A stretch of 64,000 nucleotides of DNA from a bacterium. GTDB taxonomy: Bacteria > CAIWAD01. Numbering within the stretch: position 1 is the stretch's first letter; every line of letters starts with the position of its first letter. The position numbers and the translations under genes were made by a program. Positions 24,004 through 33,197 of the stretch are shown here, one piece after another. The stretch spans positions 1-64,000 of the forward strand of contig JAUIFJ010000006.1 of assembly GCA_030429345.1 (NCBI GenBank). The letters run 5' to 3'. Below the pieces are notes generated by a model. It was given only the letters and a program-made list of their open reading frames with translations. It ran no database searches and had not been told where the DNA came from.

Positions 24004-25437
24004 CTAGCCGGCGTCCCCGTGATCCATCAGGCTGTCTGCCTTGCCGTTGTCAATGGTCGCGTCGATGCCCTCCACCGGCTCCGGGTAGCAGCCGGAGAAG
24101 CAGGCCGAGCAGAAGTCCCTGGGGTCCTTTTCCGTGGCCCGCAGCATGCCCTCCAGGCTCAGGTAGGCCAGGCTGTCCGCGCCGATGGCATCGCGAATCT
24201 CCTCCAGGCTCTCGTGCTGGTTGGCCAGCAGCTCTTCGGGGTCGGGAAAATCCATGCCGTAGTAGCAGGGATAGCGCACGGGCGGACTCGTGATCCGCAC
24301 ATGCACTTCCGCGGCGCCCGCCTTGCGCAGCAGGTCGACCAGCTTGTTCATGGTCGTGCCGCGCACGATCGAATCGTCGACCAGCACCACGCGCCGTCCG
24401 CGGATCACGCCTTCCACCGCGTTGAACTTGAGCTTGACCCGTTCCGTGCGCCCCTTCTGCTCCGGGGCGATGAAGGTCCGTCCTACATAGTGGTTGCGGA
24501 TCAGGCCCAGCTCGAACTTGGTCTCGCTGCGCCGGCTGAAGCCCAGGGCGCTGGTGTTCGAACTGTCCGGCACGGGCACCGTGATGTCGGCGTCGTCTAC
24601 ATCCGCCTCGAAGGCCAGGGCCTTGCCCAGCTTGCGTCGCGTCTTGTCTACATTCTCGCCGAAGATCTTCGAATCCGGCCGGCTGAAGTAGACGAGCTCG
24701 AAGATGCAGTGGGCCGGACGGCGCTGCGGAGCGATGCGCTGCGACTGCAGCCCTTCGCCGTTGACCAGGATCAGCTCGCCCGGTTCCACGTCGCGCACGT
24801 AGGACGCGCCGATGATGTCGAAAGCGCAGGACTCGCTGGCGAAAACGGTCCTGCCTTCGAGCTCGCCCATGGCCAGGGGCCGGTAGCCGAAGGGATCACG
24901 GGCGGCGACCAGCCCTTCCCTGCTCAGGAAGACCAGCGAATAGGCGCCCTGCAGGCCCGAGAGGCCTTCCTTCAGCCGGTCGACGAAGCTTTCGCACTGG
25001 CTGCGCGCCATGCGGTGCAGGATGATTTCCGAGTCGGTGGTCGTCTGGAAGATCACGCCCGCCCGTTCCAGTTCGGCCCGCAGCTGGCGCGCGTTGCTGA
25101 TGTTGCCGTTGTGCGCCATGGCCAGTTCGCCGTCCTTGGTGACGACGCGGAAGGGCTGCGTGTTGCGGTAGTCGCTGGCGCCGTGGGTCGAATAGCGCAC
25201 GTGTCCGATGGCCGAGCGCCCCGGCAGCAGCTGCAGGCTCTCGTGATCCGGAAAGACCTCCCCCACCAGGCCCAGGCCGATGCGCCGGTGCAGCACGCTT
25301 CCTTCCGAACTGACGATGCCCGCGGACTCCTGGCCGCGGTGCTGCAGCGCGTTCAGGCCGAGCACGGCCAGCGAGGCCGCGTGTTCCACGTCATGGATGC
25401 CGAAGAGGCCGCAGTATTCGCCGATACCCGATTCCAT
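24004..25437 (-). CDS. purF: Amidophosphoribosyltransferase
   Basis: 477 residues from ATG 25437. An eight-residue propeptide precedes Cys9 (CGLFGI), the N-terminal nucleophile of the glutaminase domain; HRGQESAGI and HNGNISNA are family motifs. The PRPP site is VVLVDDSIVRGTT. Cysteines at AHCIFEL, RYPCYYG and DFCSACFSGC match the positions that ligate the Fe-S cluster in the Bacillus-type enzyme. It catalyses the first step of purine synthesis. purM is at 37.4 kb, not linked. Confidence 0.94.
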   Translation of the reverse strand: MESGIGEYCGLFGIHDVEHAASLAVLGLNALQHRGQESAGIVSSEGSVLHRRIGLGLVGEVFPDHESLQLLPGRSAIGHVRYSTHGASDYRNTQPFRVVTKDGELAMAHNGNISNARQLRAELERAGVIFQTTTDSEIILHRMARSQCESFVDRLKEGLSGLQGAYSLVFLSREGLVAARDPFGYRPLAMGELEGRTVFASESCAFDIIGASYVRDVEPGELILVNGEGLQSQRIAPQRRPAHCIFELVYFSRPDSKIFGENVDKTRRKLGKALAFEADVDDADITVPVPDSSNTSALGFSRRSETKFELGLIRNHYVGRTFIAPEQKGRTERVKLKFNAVEGVIRGRRVVLVDDSIVRGTTMNKLVDLLRKAGAAEVHVRITSPPVRYPCYYGMDFPDPEELLANQHESLEEIRDAIGADSLAYLSLEGMLRATEKDPRDFCSACFSGCYPEPVEGIDATIDNGKADSLMDHGDAG

Positions 25438-25469
25438 AGTGCCTTTCCCTTCTTGGGCCGGGCCGCAGC

Positions 25470-26834
25470 CTAGCCGAGCAGACCGACCTTGTTCAAGAGC
25501 ACGAGCGTCACGGCCACCGGTGTGACAAAGCGCACCAGCAGGCGGAAGCCGATGTAGAGCCAGGGCGAATGGTGTTCGGCGCCGAAGGCCTTGCGCACCT
25601 TGGTCTCGTCGGCGATCCAGCCCACGTAGATCGATGTCAGCAGGCCGCCCACGGGAAGCATCCAGTTGGAGGCCAGGTAGTCCATGGTGTCGAAGAAGTT
25701 GCGGCCGAAGATTTCCTGCCAGGCGCCGAAGAGCTTCCCGGACCCGGACAGGGCGGAAGGGATGCCGAAGACGAAAATCACCAGTCCGCTGAGGATCGCC
25801 GCCTTGCGCCTCTGCCAGTCCAGGCGGTCGATGAGGGTCGCCGTGACCACTTCGAGGATGCTGATCGCGCTCGAGAGGGCGGCCAGCAGGAGCAGCAGGA
25901 AGAAGCACAGGCTGAGGAACTGGCCGCCGGGAACCTGGGCGAAGACGATGGGAATGGTCTTGAAGACAAGGCCGGGGCCCGCTTCCGGCTCGTAGCCGAA
26001 GGCGAAGATCACGGGAAAGATCATCATGCAGGCCAACAGGGCGATCACCGTGTCCAGGATGCTGACGGACAGCGCGCTGCGTACGACATCCTTGTTCGAG
26101 CCCAGATAGCTGCCGTAGGTCAGCATGGCGCCCATGCCAAGGCTCAAGGTGAAGAAGGCGTGTCCCAGGGCCTCGAGCACGCTGTGCGCGCTCAGCATCT
26201 CGGCGTGGGGCATGAAGATGAACTCGACGGCCTTCATGAAGCCGTTGTCAGGCAGGAAAATACCGCGGATCACGATGAAGACCAGCAGCAGCATCAGGAC
26301 CGGCATCAGCACGTTGCAGGTCTTCTCGATGCCCTTCTTGACACCGCCGATGACCACGCCCACGGTCAGGACCATGAAGAGCGTGTGCCAGAGCAGGTTC
26401 AGGTCGGCCGCTGTGTAGAGCTTGCCGAAGGTCTCCCCGATGGCCTCGGGGCCCTGGCTGGTGAAGCCGGTCAGGCTGAGCAGCACGTAGTGCATGGCCC
26501 AGCCGGCGACGACGCTGTAATAGGAAAGGATCACGAAACCGGCGAGCACTCCCAGCCAGCCCGCCATGCCCCAGCTGCTGCCTTCGCGGTGGAAGAAATG
26601 GAAAGCGCCCACAGGCGTCTGCCTGCTGCCCTGGCCGAGCAGCAGCTCGCTGACCATGATCGGCATGGCGACGAGGGCCACGCAGACCAGGTAGATCAGG
26701 ACAAACAGCCCGCCGCCGTTTTCGCCCGTGATGTAGGGAAATTTCCAGATGTTGCCCAGACCCACCGCGCTGCCGGCGGCGGCCATGATGAAGCCGAATC
26801 GTGTTCCCCATTCCGGGCGTGATCCATTCGCCAT
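25470..26834 (-). CDS. Sodium:neurotransmitter symporter (SNF/NSS) family transporter
   Basis: 454 residues with 11-12 hydrophobic helices. The N-terminal signature GSAVGLGNIWKFPY is the unwound TM1 Na+ and substrate site of LeuT-fold transporters. EWGTRFGFI precedes it, and GMGAMLTYGSYLG and LAALSSAISILEVV match TM6 and TM8. It most likely imports an amino acid with Na+ at the inner membrane. The particular substrate is not predictable. The length fits the bacterial MhsT/TnaT-type subgroup. Confidence 0.9.
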   Translation of the reverse strand: MANGSRPEWGTRFGFIMAAAGSAVGLGNIWKFPYITGENGGGLFVLIYLVCVALVAMPIMVSELLLGQGSRQTPVGAFHFFHREGSSWGMAGWLGVLAGFVILSYYSVVAGWAMHYVLLSLTGFTSQGPEAIGETFGKLYTAADLNLLWHTLFMVLTVGVVIGGVKKGIEKTCNVLMPVLMLLLVFIVIRGIFLPDNGFMKAVEFIFMPHAEMLSAHSVLEALGHAFFTLSLGMGAMLTYGSYLGSNKDVVRSALSVSILDTVIALLACMMIFPVIFAFGYEPEAGPGLVFKTIPIVFAQVPGGQFLSLCFFLLLLLAALSSAISILEVVTATLIDRLDWQRRKAAILSGLVIFVFGIPSALSGSGKLFGAWQEIFGRNFFDTMDYLASNWMLPVGGLLTSIYVGWIADETKVRKAFGAEHHSPWLYIGFRLLVRFVTPVAVTLVLLNKVGLLG

Positions 26835-26843
26835 GTGTCTCCC

Positions 26844-27356
26844 CTAGGGTTGCCAGCTCAGGGTGAGCCGGATGCCCGCCTGCGCCTCTCCCGCCACCGC
26901 CCCCGGTGACACACTCAGGTCCAGGCTGTCGTCGTAGTTGCTCAGGTGTCCGCTTACATAGGCGTCAAGCACGGAAGCCATGCGCAGCCAGAGCCACCAC
27001 CAGAGCAGCTTGTTGCGATCGGTCAGGTAGAACTCCTCGCGGTAGGCGCTGAATTCCTGGTAGGCCTCGTCCTCCCCCAGGAAGGCTTCCGCGCGGCGCT
27101 TTTTCCAGTCCTGCCAGTTCCGATGTTGCTGCCGGGCGCCGATCAGTATGCCCAGTTCGGCACCGGCGAAGGCGGCCGCCTTGACCCATTCCCCATTGTA
27201 GGCCTGCCCCCATCCCGGAAGCGCCATGCTGCGCCACATGGCTCCCCTGGCGCGCAGGATCGCCGTGGAATCCGCGCCGGCCTGTGTGAGCAGACGGGGC
27301 GCTTCCTCGGCCTGCAGAGCGGCCGCGCCGCAGAGCAGCAGCAGAAGCCGTCTCAC
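26844..27356 (-). CDS. DUF5683 family exported/membrane protein
   Basis: 170 residues from GTG 27356, which overlaps the ridA stop (GTGA). A signal peptide (RRLLLLLCGAAALQA, cleavage near residue 17) is followed by the DUF5683 motif MALPGWGQAYNGEWVKAAAF. NKLLWWWLWLRMASVLDAYV is a second hydrophobic segment. DUF5683 proteins are common in FCB-group genomes and have no known function. Coupling to RidA is positional only. Confidence 0.78.
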   Translation of the reverse strand: MRRLLLLLCGAAALQAEEAPRLLTQAGADSTAILRARGAMWRSMALPGWGQAYNGEWVKAAAFAGAELGILIGARQQHRNWQDWKKRRAEAFLGEDEAYQEFSAYREEFYLTDRNKLLWWWLWLRMASVLDAYVSGHLSNYDDSLDLSVSPGAVAGEAQAGIRLTLSWQP

Positions 27357-27751
27357 GCCTTGCGCGCCTCGCCGCCCAGGCTGACGACCGCCTCCATTTC
27401 CACGAGCACGTCCATGGGAAGCCCGGAAACGGCAACCGCGTGCCTGGCGGGCGGAGTGTCGGGGAAAAAGCCGGCGTAGACCGTGTTGAGCGCCGGATAG
27501 TCGGCCATGTCCCTCAGGTAGATGCCCACCTTCAGCACATCTTCCATGCGCGCGCCGGCCGCCTCGATGACCGCTTTCAGGTTCTGCAGCACCTGCCGGG
27601 TCTGGCTTTCGATGTCCTCGCCGGCCAGCGTGCCGCTGGCCGGATCCAGGGCGATCTGACCGGAGGTGTACAGCAGGCGCCCGTCGTGGCAGGCCTGGCT
27701 GTAGGGACCAATGGCCTCAGGGGCCTTGTCCGTACGGACGATGGTTTTCAT
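27353..27751 (-). CDS. RidA family reactive-intermediate deaminase
   Basis: 132 residues. Family blocks are PEAIGPYSQA, LYTSGQIALDP, GEDIESQTRQVLQNL and PARHAVAVSGLP, which holds the conserved Arg that binds the imine carboxylate. RidA hydrolyses enamine/imine intermediates released by PLP dehydratases. It acts in the cytoplasm as a trimer. The Shine-Dalgarno is GGGAGAGAGCC. The 27752-27976 gap separates it from a divergent small gene. Confidence 0.9.
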   Translation of the reverse strand: MKTIVRTDKAPEAIGPYSQACHDGRLLYTSGQIALDPASGTLAGEDIESQTRQVLQNLKAVIEAAGARMEDVLKVGIYLRDMADYPALNTVYAGFFPDTPPARHAVAVSGLPMDVLVEMEAVVSLGGEARKA

Positions 27752-27976
27752 TCGGCTCTCTCCCGCTGAAGGGCTGATGGTGAAAAGCCTGGATCCCGCG
27801 ACTGCGCCGAGCGCATCGGCAAGGCGTCTCTAAAAGTATGAAAGGAAGCTCTTGCGACACAGGATTGCAGGAAATTTTTTCCGCTTCTGACGACCAAGCT
27901 TTTCATTTTGCCCCCGATGCGCTACACTTCGGCGCTCCCGGGCACCTGGCCCGACCATCGAAGCAGCGGAGGGCCA

Positions 27977-28144
27977 ATGGCCGAAAAGAAGAAAGCTCCC
28001 GCCAAGAGCAACAGCCGCGAGAACGAACTCGTCGAGATCATGCAGCTGATTGCCTTTCCGGAACCGGAAAAGTACCTGGACCTGATCAAGCAGATCTGCA
28101 ATACGCAGAAGATCGACCGCAGACGAGTCCACAAGATCGACTAG
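27977..28144 (+). CDS. Small lysine-rich hypothetical protein (55 aa)
   Basis: ATG 27977 follows GCGGAGGGCCA. The protein is basic at the N-terminus (MAEKKKAPAKSNS) and then forms a probable helical pair (ENELVEIMQLIAF, EKYLDLIKQICN). No family was recognised. A strong intrinsic terminator lies 27 bp after the stop, which supports a real transcription unit. The basic tail echoes the histone-like protein encoded just downstream on the other strand. Confidence 0.6.
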   Translation: MAEKKKAPAKSNSRENELVEIMQLIAFPEPEKYLDLIKQICNTQKIDRRRVHKID

Positions 28145-28170
28145 TCCCGGGATCCAGCACGCCCCCAGAC

Positions 28171-28198
28171 AGGGACCGCCTTGGCGGTCCCTTTTTCT
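28171..28198 (+). terminator. Intrinsic terminator of the 55-aa gene
   Basis: AGGGACCGCC and GGCGGTCCCT form a 10-bp stem around a two-base loop, followed by TTTTTCT. It lies 27 bp after the stop. Confidence 0.9.
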
Positions 28199-28327
28199 CT
28201 CTTCCGGACATGGCCAGCATTGCTCCCATGAAAGCGCCTGTCCCAGTCACGCGAACAGCGAACTCCGCGCCCCCTTGCCCCGTGCACATGGAACACGGGG
28301 TTTCAGCTTTGAATCCGGCCCTGTAGA

Positions 28328-28360
28328 CAAAAAAAGGCCCTTTCCCGCGGGAAAGGGCCT
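28328..28360 (-). terminator. Intrinsic terminator of the histone-like gene
   Basis: On the minus strand the stem AGGCCCTTTCCCG / CGGGAAAGGGCCT ends in a run of seven T (A run at 28329-28335), about 25 bp after the stop. Confidence 0.92.
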
Positions 28361-28383
28361 GAGCTTCTCTGGAACAGGAAGGT

Positions 28384-28695
28384 CTACATCTTGTTCAGGA
28401 AGTCGCGCACATAGGCGCTGATGCCGACCTTCTGCTTCTTGGCAGCAGCCTCGAGCCGCTTGAGCAGCTTGTCGGAAATCCGGATGTGGATGACGTTGTT
28501 CAGCAGCTCGGCGGTCTTCTTGGAGACCTTCTTGGCGGCCTTCTTGGGAGCGGCGGCAGCCTTCTTGGCGGCCTTCTTCACGGCCTTCTTCTTGGCGGCG
28601 ACCTTCTTCTTCGGTGCGGCTTTCTTCTTGGCGGCTGCCTTCTTCTTCGGTGCGGCTTTCTTCTTCGGAGCAGCTTTCTTCTTCGCGCGTGCCAT
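28384..28695 (-). CDS. Histone-H1-like tail fused to a ribbon-helix-helix domain
   Basis: 103 residues. Residues 2-60 are almost only Lys, Ala and Pro in repeats such as KKKAAP, like eukaryotic H1 tails and bacterial Hc1/AlgP-type proteins. Residues 68-102 (VIHIRISDKLLKRLEAAAKK, VGISAYVRDFL) fit a CopG/Arc-type ribbon-helix-helix, with the beta-strand HIRIS and the second-helix motif SAYVRDFL. A dimeric RHH would give sequence or structure preference, while the tails neutralise DNA charge. A nucleoid-associated or global regulatory role is inferred. The ATG has Shine-Dalgarno GGGAGGACCCC, a clear promoter and a strong terminator. Confidence 0.82.
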   Translation of the reverse strand: MARAKKKAAPKKKAAPKKKAAAKKKAAPKKKVAAKKKAVKKAAKKAAAAPKKAAKKVSKKTAELLNNVIHIRISDKLLKRLEAAAKKQKVGISAYVRDFLNKM

Positions 28696-28742
28696 GGGGT
28701 CCTCCCGGTTTGTGGATCACGGTATTACATGTGTCGTTTTCA

Positions 28743-28771
28743 AAGCTATGTCAGTCAAATGGACTTGTCAA
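28743..28771 (-). promoter_or_regulatory. Sigma-70-type promoter of the histone-like gene
   Basis: On the minus strand TTGACA (28771-28766), a 17-bp spacer and TAGCTT (28748-28743) lie about 48 bp upstream of ATG 28695. A second TTGACT-like hexamer occurs within the spacer. Confidence 0.65.
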
Positions 28772-29263
28772 GCACGAAATCCATTATCGTCACACCGTGA
28801 GACGACTTTAATCCCTTTTCATCGAATTGGCGAACACGCCCATGCGGATACCCCGCGCGGCAGGCGCGTGAGTCAACACCGCTTCCTTCCCGGGGGAAGC
28901 GCGGCGGCCGCAAAGCTGGAATGTTCAAATTCGGGCATATAATGCCGCGGCTGGGCGCGAATCACGAAGTATTTCCACGAAGTGAGCGGCAGTATACTCC
29001 GCCCCCGAAGCGGGTATACGAGTCCAGGAGGCGCTGGAAGCCCGGATGATCCCTTGCGGAATTACACGGCCCCTCTTCCCGCGGGCCCGGATCCGTGTTC
29101 GCGCACACGAGGTCCCCGGCATGGCCCACCGTCCGGGTCGGGCGTACGGCGGCGCGAAGGAGCCTCCGCTTTGCCGGAAAGGAGGCGTGAAACAAGTCTA
29201 ACAGGGAATGATTCGCAGGGGGGAATGGGCAGGGCCCTTGACGCGGGGCTGCTCCGAAGCGGC
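28772..29263. other. Intergenic region between hflX and the histone-like gene, no gene seen
   Basis: No supported gene or known RNA. It holds a TATAAT at ~28940 inside an AT-rich stretch without a matching -35, two GTATAC words (28993, 29014) and several short GC palindromes. I looked for 4.5S RNA, 6S RNA and tRNA signatures and found none. Confidence 0.5.
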
Positions 29264-30586
29264 CTAGGAAGCGGCTTCAGGGGAAATGACACATCCCTGG
29301 GCCGCCAGTTCCCGGCAGATCCGCGCCTGGCGCTCCAGCGGAAGCTGTACTCGCAGCAGGAACCCCTTCTCGTCGGCATCCTCGCCGAGCACGCGGCCTT
29401 CGCGGCGCAGGACGCCTGTCAGGGAGTAGGCGTTCAGCGGCACACGCACCTGGAACTCGCACCAGGTGTCGCCTTCCCTGCGGCCCAGCTCGCGCAGCAG
29501 CTCCTCCAGGCGGAGTTCCGTCAGCGCGCTTACCAGCAGGCTTCCCGGGTGCTTCAGGCTTGCGCGACGCAGCTCGTCCGGGTCCTGCACCAGATCCACC
29601 TTGTTGAACAGGAGCTGCCGCGGCGTGTTTCCCGCCCCCAGGTCCTGGAGCACGTGGTCCACGACGCGAATGCGCTCTTCCCAGTAGCCGTGCGACAGGT
29701 CGACCACGTGCAGCAGCAGATCCGCCTCCGCGGCCTCTTCCAGGGTGGAGCGGAAGGAGGCGACCAGGTGATGCGGCAGCTTGCGCAGGAAGCCCACGGT
29801 GTCCGAGAGCAGGCATTCGGCGCCGTCCGGCAGCAGCAGGCGCCTTACGGTGGTGTCGAGGGTGGCGAAGAGGCGGTCTTCCGCGAGCACGCCCGCGCCT
29901 GTCAGACGGTTGAGCAGGGTCGACTTGCCGGCATTGGTATACCCGACCAGCGACACCCGGAAGCGGCGATCGCGTCCCTTGCGGCGGGTGGCCCGCTGGC
30001 GGGAAATGGTCTTCAGGTCGCGCTCCAGCTGGCGGATGCGTGTGCGCACCAGCCGCCGGTCGGTCTCGAGCTGTGTCTCACCGGGCCCGCGCATGCCGAT
30101 GCCGCCCCGTTGCCGTTCCAGGTGCGTCCAGGCCCCGCTCAGGCGGGGCAGCAGGTAGTTCAGCTGGGCCAGCTCGACCTGGGTGCGCGCTTCGCTGCTG
30201 CGCGCACGGGTGGCGAAGATATCGAGAATCAGCCCGCTGCGGTCGACCACCGGGACGCCGCAGGCCTTCTGCAGGTTGAGCGCCTGCCGGGGGCTGAGGT
30301 CGTCGTCGGCGAAGACCAGCGCCAGGTCCAGCTCCTCGACCAGGGCGCCGATGTGCTCGGCCTTTCCGCTGCCGATCCAGGCCTTCGTGTCCGGCTTCTC
30401 GCGCGGCTGGATCACGCTGTCGACGATCTCCGCGCCGGCGGTGTCCGCCAGCTGCGCCAGCTCCTCCAGGTTGGCGACGACTGTATCACGATCGTCGCCG
30501 GGAAGCTGCAGGGCCAGCGCCAGGGCCCGGGGACGCTTGCCGTCCTCGCGGCGGCGCAGGGCTTCGGGGGTGAAACTCTGGTTCAC
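29264..30586 (-). CDS. hflX: GTPase HflX
   Basis: 440 residues from GTG 30586, preceded by GGAGGAGAACGC and overlapping the upstream stop (GTGA). The HflX N-domain has VFADDDLSPRQALNLQKACG and LPRLSGAWTHLERQRGGIGM. The GTPase domain shows G1 GYTNAGKST, G3 DTVGFLRKLP and G4 NKVD. It is a ribosome-associated GTPase that splits or rescues stalled 70S ribosomes under stress. It is the last of six overlapping genes starting at alaS. Confidence 0.93.
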   Translation of the reverse strand: MNQSFTPEALRRREDGKRPRALALALQLPGDDRDTVVANLEELAQLADTAGAEIVDSVIQPREKPDTKAWIGSGKAEHIGALVEELDLALVFADDDLSPRQALNLQKACGVPVVDRSGLILDIFATRARSSEARTQVELAQLNYLLPRLSGAWTHLERQRGGIGMRGPGETQLETDRRLVRTRIRQLERDLKTISRQRATRRKGRDRRFRVSLVGYTNAGKSTLLNRLTGAGVLAEDRLFATLDTTVRRLLLPDGAECLLSDTVGFLRKLPHHLVASFRSTLEEAAEADLLLHVVDLSHGYWEERIRVVDHVLQDLGAGNTPRQLLFNKVDLVQDPDELRRASLKHPGSLLVSALTELRLEELLRELGRREGDTWCEFQVRVPLNAYSLTGVLRREGRVLGEDADEKGFLLRVQLPLERQARICRELAAQGCVISPEAAS

Positions 30587-32616
30587 GCGTTCTCCTCCTT
30601 GCCGCCGGGCGACCGGCCGGCCGTGAGCTGCTCCAGCAGAAGCAGCGCCAGGGCCAGCAGCAGCAGGTGTCGCCACAGTTCGCCTCCGCGGCGCCCCTCC
30701 GCCAGCTCCTGCGGGTCCTTCGGCGCTACCTCGAAGGGAAGGCCGCTTTCGCGGACCAGGGCTTCCAGCTGCAAGGGAGCGCGCCGCAGGTCTTCCAGGG
30801 CCGGATTGACAGCCAGCAGCTGCTCCTCGCCCTTCGTGTTGCGCAAGCGGTAGAAGCCGCTGCGATCGAGAGCGGGCAGGGGCAGGGGACCGCGGTTCGC
30901 CGGAGGCGGCAGGACGAAGGTCTCTTCCGGGCCTTCCAGGCGAAGTCCGGCAGCGCTCCGGCCGATCCAGCGGGATCCGGCAGGCCAGGCCGCGCTTTCT
31001 CCGCAAACAAGGACCGGCGCATCGGCGGCGCGGCCCAGGGCCAGCCAGCGCATGCCGCGCTGCATCAGGGGAGCGAAGAGCCCGCTTTCCGCCAGGTCGG
31101 ACCAGCTGTCCTCCGGACTGCTGTGCAGCAGCAGCAGCCGGCGGCCGCCTTCCATGGCGCTGAGAAGCGGCAGCTGCCCGCGCAGGCCGAGCAGGGTGCG
31201 GGCTTCGCCGGCCTGCGGTCTTTTCAGCAAACGGTCGACTCCCAGGGAAGGCAGCGCGTGCCCTTCCTTCAGCAGGCCCTCGAACACGGGATGCGGATGA
31301 TCCATGAACTCCAGCCTGCGCCCGGAACCCGTCTCCAGGCTCACACTGGCGGGCAGCTCGAGCACTTGCAGGCATTCTTCCATCAGGTGCAGGCCGCCTT
31401 CTCCGGAGGGAAGCAGGAAAAGGCCCAGGCCGGCCTCCCGGGCGCGCCGCAGAGTCCGCGGCAGGCCGGCAGAAGGCCGGGAGGCGTCCAGCGGCGCGAC
31501 CAGCGCGTCCCAGTTTTCCAGGTCCACGCTAGCCAGTTCCCGGCTGTCGTAGGCCTGCAGCTCCAGGCCCATGCGGTAGCTGCTGTCTGGCGCCAGCGCC
31601 GCGCGCAGGGCCGGCTGGCAGGCTTCCCCGTTGTCGAGCAGGAGCACGCGGATGGCGGGCGGCACCCGCAGAACCGTTCGCCAGGCAAGAGCCCGCTCGT
31701 TCAGCCCTTCCAGGCTCAATTCCAGGGGCCAGACACCGGCAGCGGGAGTCGGAAAGCGGATCTCGACCTGCCGCGATTCCCGCTCCAGCGGCTGCGAGAT
31801 CCACAGCTCCTCGCCGTGACGCAGCTGCAGAGCCGGCGTGGCTTCCAGGCGGTCCGGCGGCCAGGAGGTCAAATCAACACTCCAGCGCTGGGGCTGTCCC
31901 TGCCGCAGGAGGCCGCTCCGGATCCGCGGCGGGGCGAAGCCTGCCGGTGACTCGACCGCCGTCGCAGGAGCATGCAGCCAGCAGCCCAGCCCTTCGTCGA
32001 ACAAGAGACTGTCGAGCGCGAGGCCCGTGCGGCCATCGCTGAAAAGGTGAAGCTCCCGCAGAAGGTCCGAGGGAGGCAGCAGGCCGTGAGCCAGCCGCAG
32101 GGCGCCGTCCAGGTCGTCGGCGGCATCGCTGGCTTCAAGGCCGGCGAGCACCTCCAGAGCCTCGGCCGAGGTCATGGACGGCGTCCCCAGCAGGGCCGCG
32201 GGGCGTGCCAGGCGCACGATGCTGAAGCGGTCTTCCTCTTCCGCCGCTGCCAGCAGGCGGCGCGCGCGGTCGCGCAGCTGATCCAGCGCTCGCCCCTTCT
32301 CAAGAGGCAGCTGAGTGCTCAGGCTGTTGTCCAGCAACAGGACCGCGTGCAGGCCCGTGCGGCTGCCCAGGCCTTCCAGCCGATGGGCGGGCCGCGCGAA
32401 ACTGAGAACCAGCAGGGCCAGGATCAGCATGCGAAGCAGAAGCAGCAGCCAGCGCGTGAGACGCAGGCGGCGCAGGTGGCTGGCCTGGATCGCGCGCAGG
32501 AAGCGCGTCGTGGACAGGGGGCTGGGGCGCCGGCGACGGGGGTTGAGCAGATGGATCAGCAGGGGAATGCCCGCCGCGGCCAGCAGCCCCAGCAGGATTC
32601 CGTTGAGGAAGATCAC
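30583..32616 (-). CDS. BatA-domain / vWA-like membrane protein
   Basis: 677 residues from GTG 32616 (GTGA overlap with gmhA). The N-terminus FLNGILLGLLAAAGIPLLIH then LLNPRRRRP with STTRFLRAI is the BatA N-terminal double-transmembrane domain; a second helix follows at ~45-65. A vWA-like region starts at LHAVLLLDNSLST. Its DxSxS is changed to DNSLST, so metal binding may be retained. The central region is beta-rich, and a C-terminal helix (LLLLALALLLLEQL) forms another anchor. Related proteins sit beside MoxR ATPases, but none is nearby here. Confidence 0.85.
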   Translation of the reverse strand: MIFLNGILLGLLAAAGIPLLIHLLNPRRRRPSPLSTTRFLRAIQASHLRRLRLTRWLLLLLRMLILALLVLSFARPAHRLEGLGSRTGLHAVLLLDNSLSTQLPLEKGRALDQLRDRARRLLAAAEEEDRFSIVRLARPAALLGTPSMTSAEALEVLAGLEASDAADDLDGALRLAHGLLPPSDLLRELHLFSDGRTGLALDSLLFDEGLGCWLHAPATAVESPAGFAPPRIRSGLLRQGQPQRWSVDLTSWPPDRLEATPALQLRHGEELWISQPLERESRQVEIRFPTPAAGVWPLELSLEGLNERALAWRTVLRVPPAIRVLLLDNGEACQPALRAALAPDSSYRMGLELQAYDSRELASVDLENWDALVAPLDASRPSAGLPRTLRRAREAGLGLFLLPSGEGGLHLMEECLQVLELPASVSLETGSGRRLEFMDHPHPVFEGLLKEGHALPSLGVDRLLKRPQAGEARTLLGLRGQLPLLSAMEGGRRLLLLHSSPEDSWSDLAESGLFAPLMQRGMRWLALGRAADAPVLVCGESAAWPAGSRWIGRSAAGLRLEGPEETFVLPPPANRGPLPLPALDRSGFYRLRNTKGEEQLLAVNPALEDLRRAPLQLEALVRESGLPFEVAPKDPQELAEGRRGGELWRHLLLLALALLLLEQLTAGRSPGGKEENA

Positions 32617-33197
32617 GTGGGCCGATGCTCCCGTTCCACCAGCCAGGCCAGGATGTGGCCCACGGTGATGTGACACTCCTGCACCCGCCCCGGATCGTCG
32701 GAAGGAACGACGAGTGCTGGATCACACAGATCGCGCAGTGCGCCCCCGCTCCCGCCCAGCAGGCCGACCACGGCCAGTCCTCGACGGCGGGCCTCCCGGG
32801 CGGCCTGGATCACGTTGGCCGAGTTGCCGCTGGTGCTCAGGCAGACCAGCAGGTCTTCCGCACGGGCCAGGGCCTCCAGCTGCCGCGAGAAGATGCGCTC
32901 GAAGCCGTAGTCGTTGGCACAGGCCGTCAGCAGCGAGCTGTCCGTCGTCAGGGCCAGGGCGGCAATGGCCGGACGCTCGAGGCTGGCGCTCAGCCGTACG
33001 ACAAACTCCGTCGCCAGGTGCTGGCTGTCCCCGGCGCTGCCCCCGTTGCCGCAGAAGAGCAGCTTGCCGCCGGCGTCCAGGCGCTCGACCATCCGCTCGG
33101 CCATGGCGGCGATGGTCGCGCCGTGCTCGCGGGCAAGGGTCTCCTTGAGTTCCGCGCTCTGCCTCAGGAAGAAAGCAATCTGTTCGTGATCCATCAC
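32613..33197 (-). CDS. gmhA: SIS-domain phosphoheptose isomerase
   Basis: 194 residues. LLFCGNGGSAGDSQHLATEF is the GmhA active-site motif with the catalytic His, LTTDSSLLTACANDYGFERI follows, and LVCLSTSGNSANVIQAA is the sugar-phosphate loop. The C-terminal CHITVGHILAWLVE carries conserved zinc and catalytic residues. It converts sedoheptulose-7-phosphate to D-glycero-manno-heptose-7-phosphate, the first step of ADP-heptose synthesis. It shares a 4-nt overlap with both neighbours. Confidence 0.92.
   Translation of the reverse strand: MMDHEQIAFFLRQSAELKETLAREHGATIAAMAERMVERLDAGGKLLFCGNGGSAGDSQHLATEFVVRLSASLERPAIAALALTTDSSLLTACANDYGFERIFSRQLEALARAEDLLVCLSTSGNSANVIQAAREARRRGLAVVGLLGGSGGALRDLCDPALVVPSDDPGRVQECHITVGHILAWLVEREHRPT

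Noticed and set aside
28421-28942. Plus-strand Phe/Leu-rich frame over the histone-like gene
   Set aside because: The Phe/Ala repeats are the complement of AAG/GCC codons in the lysine-rich tail.
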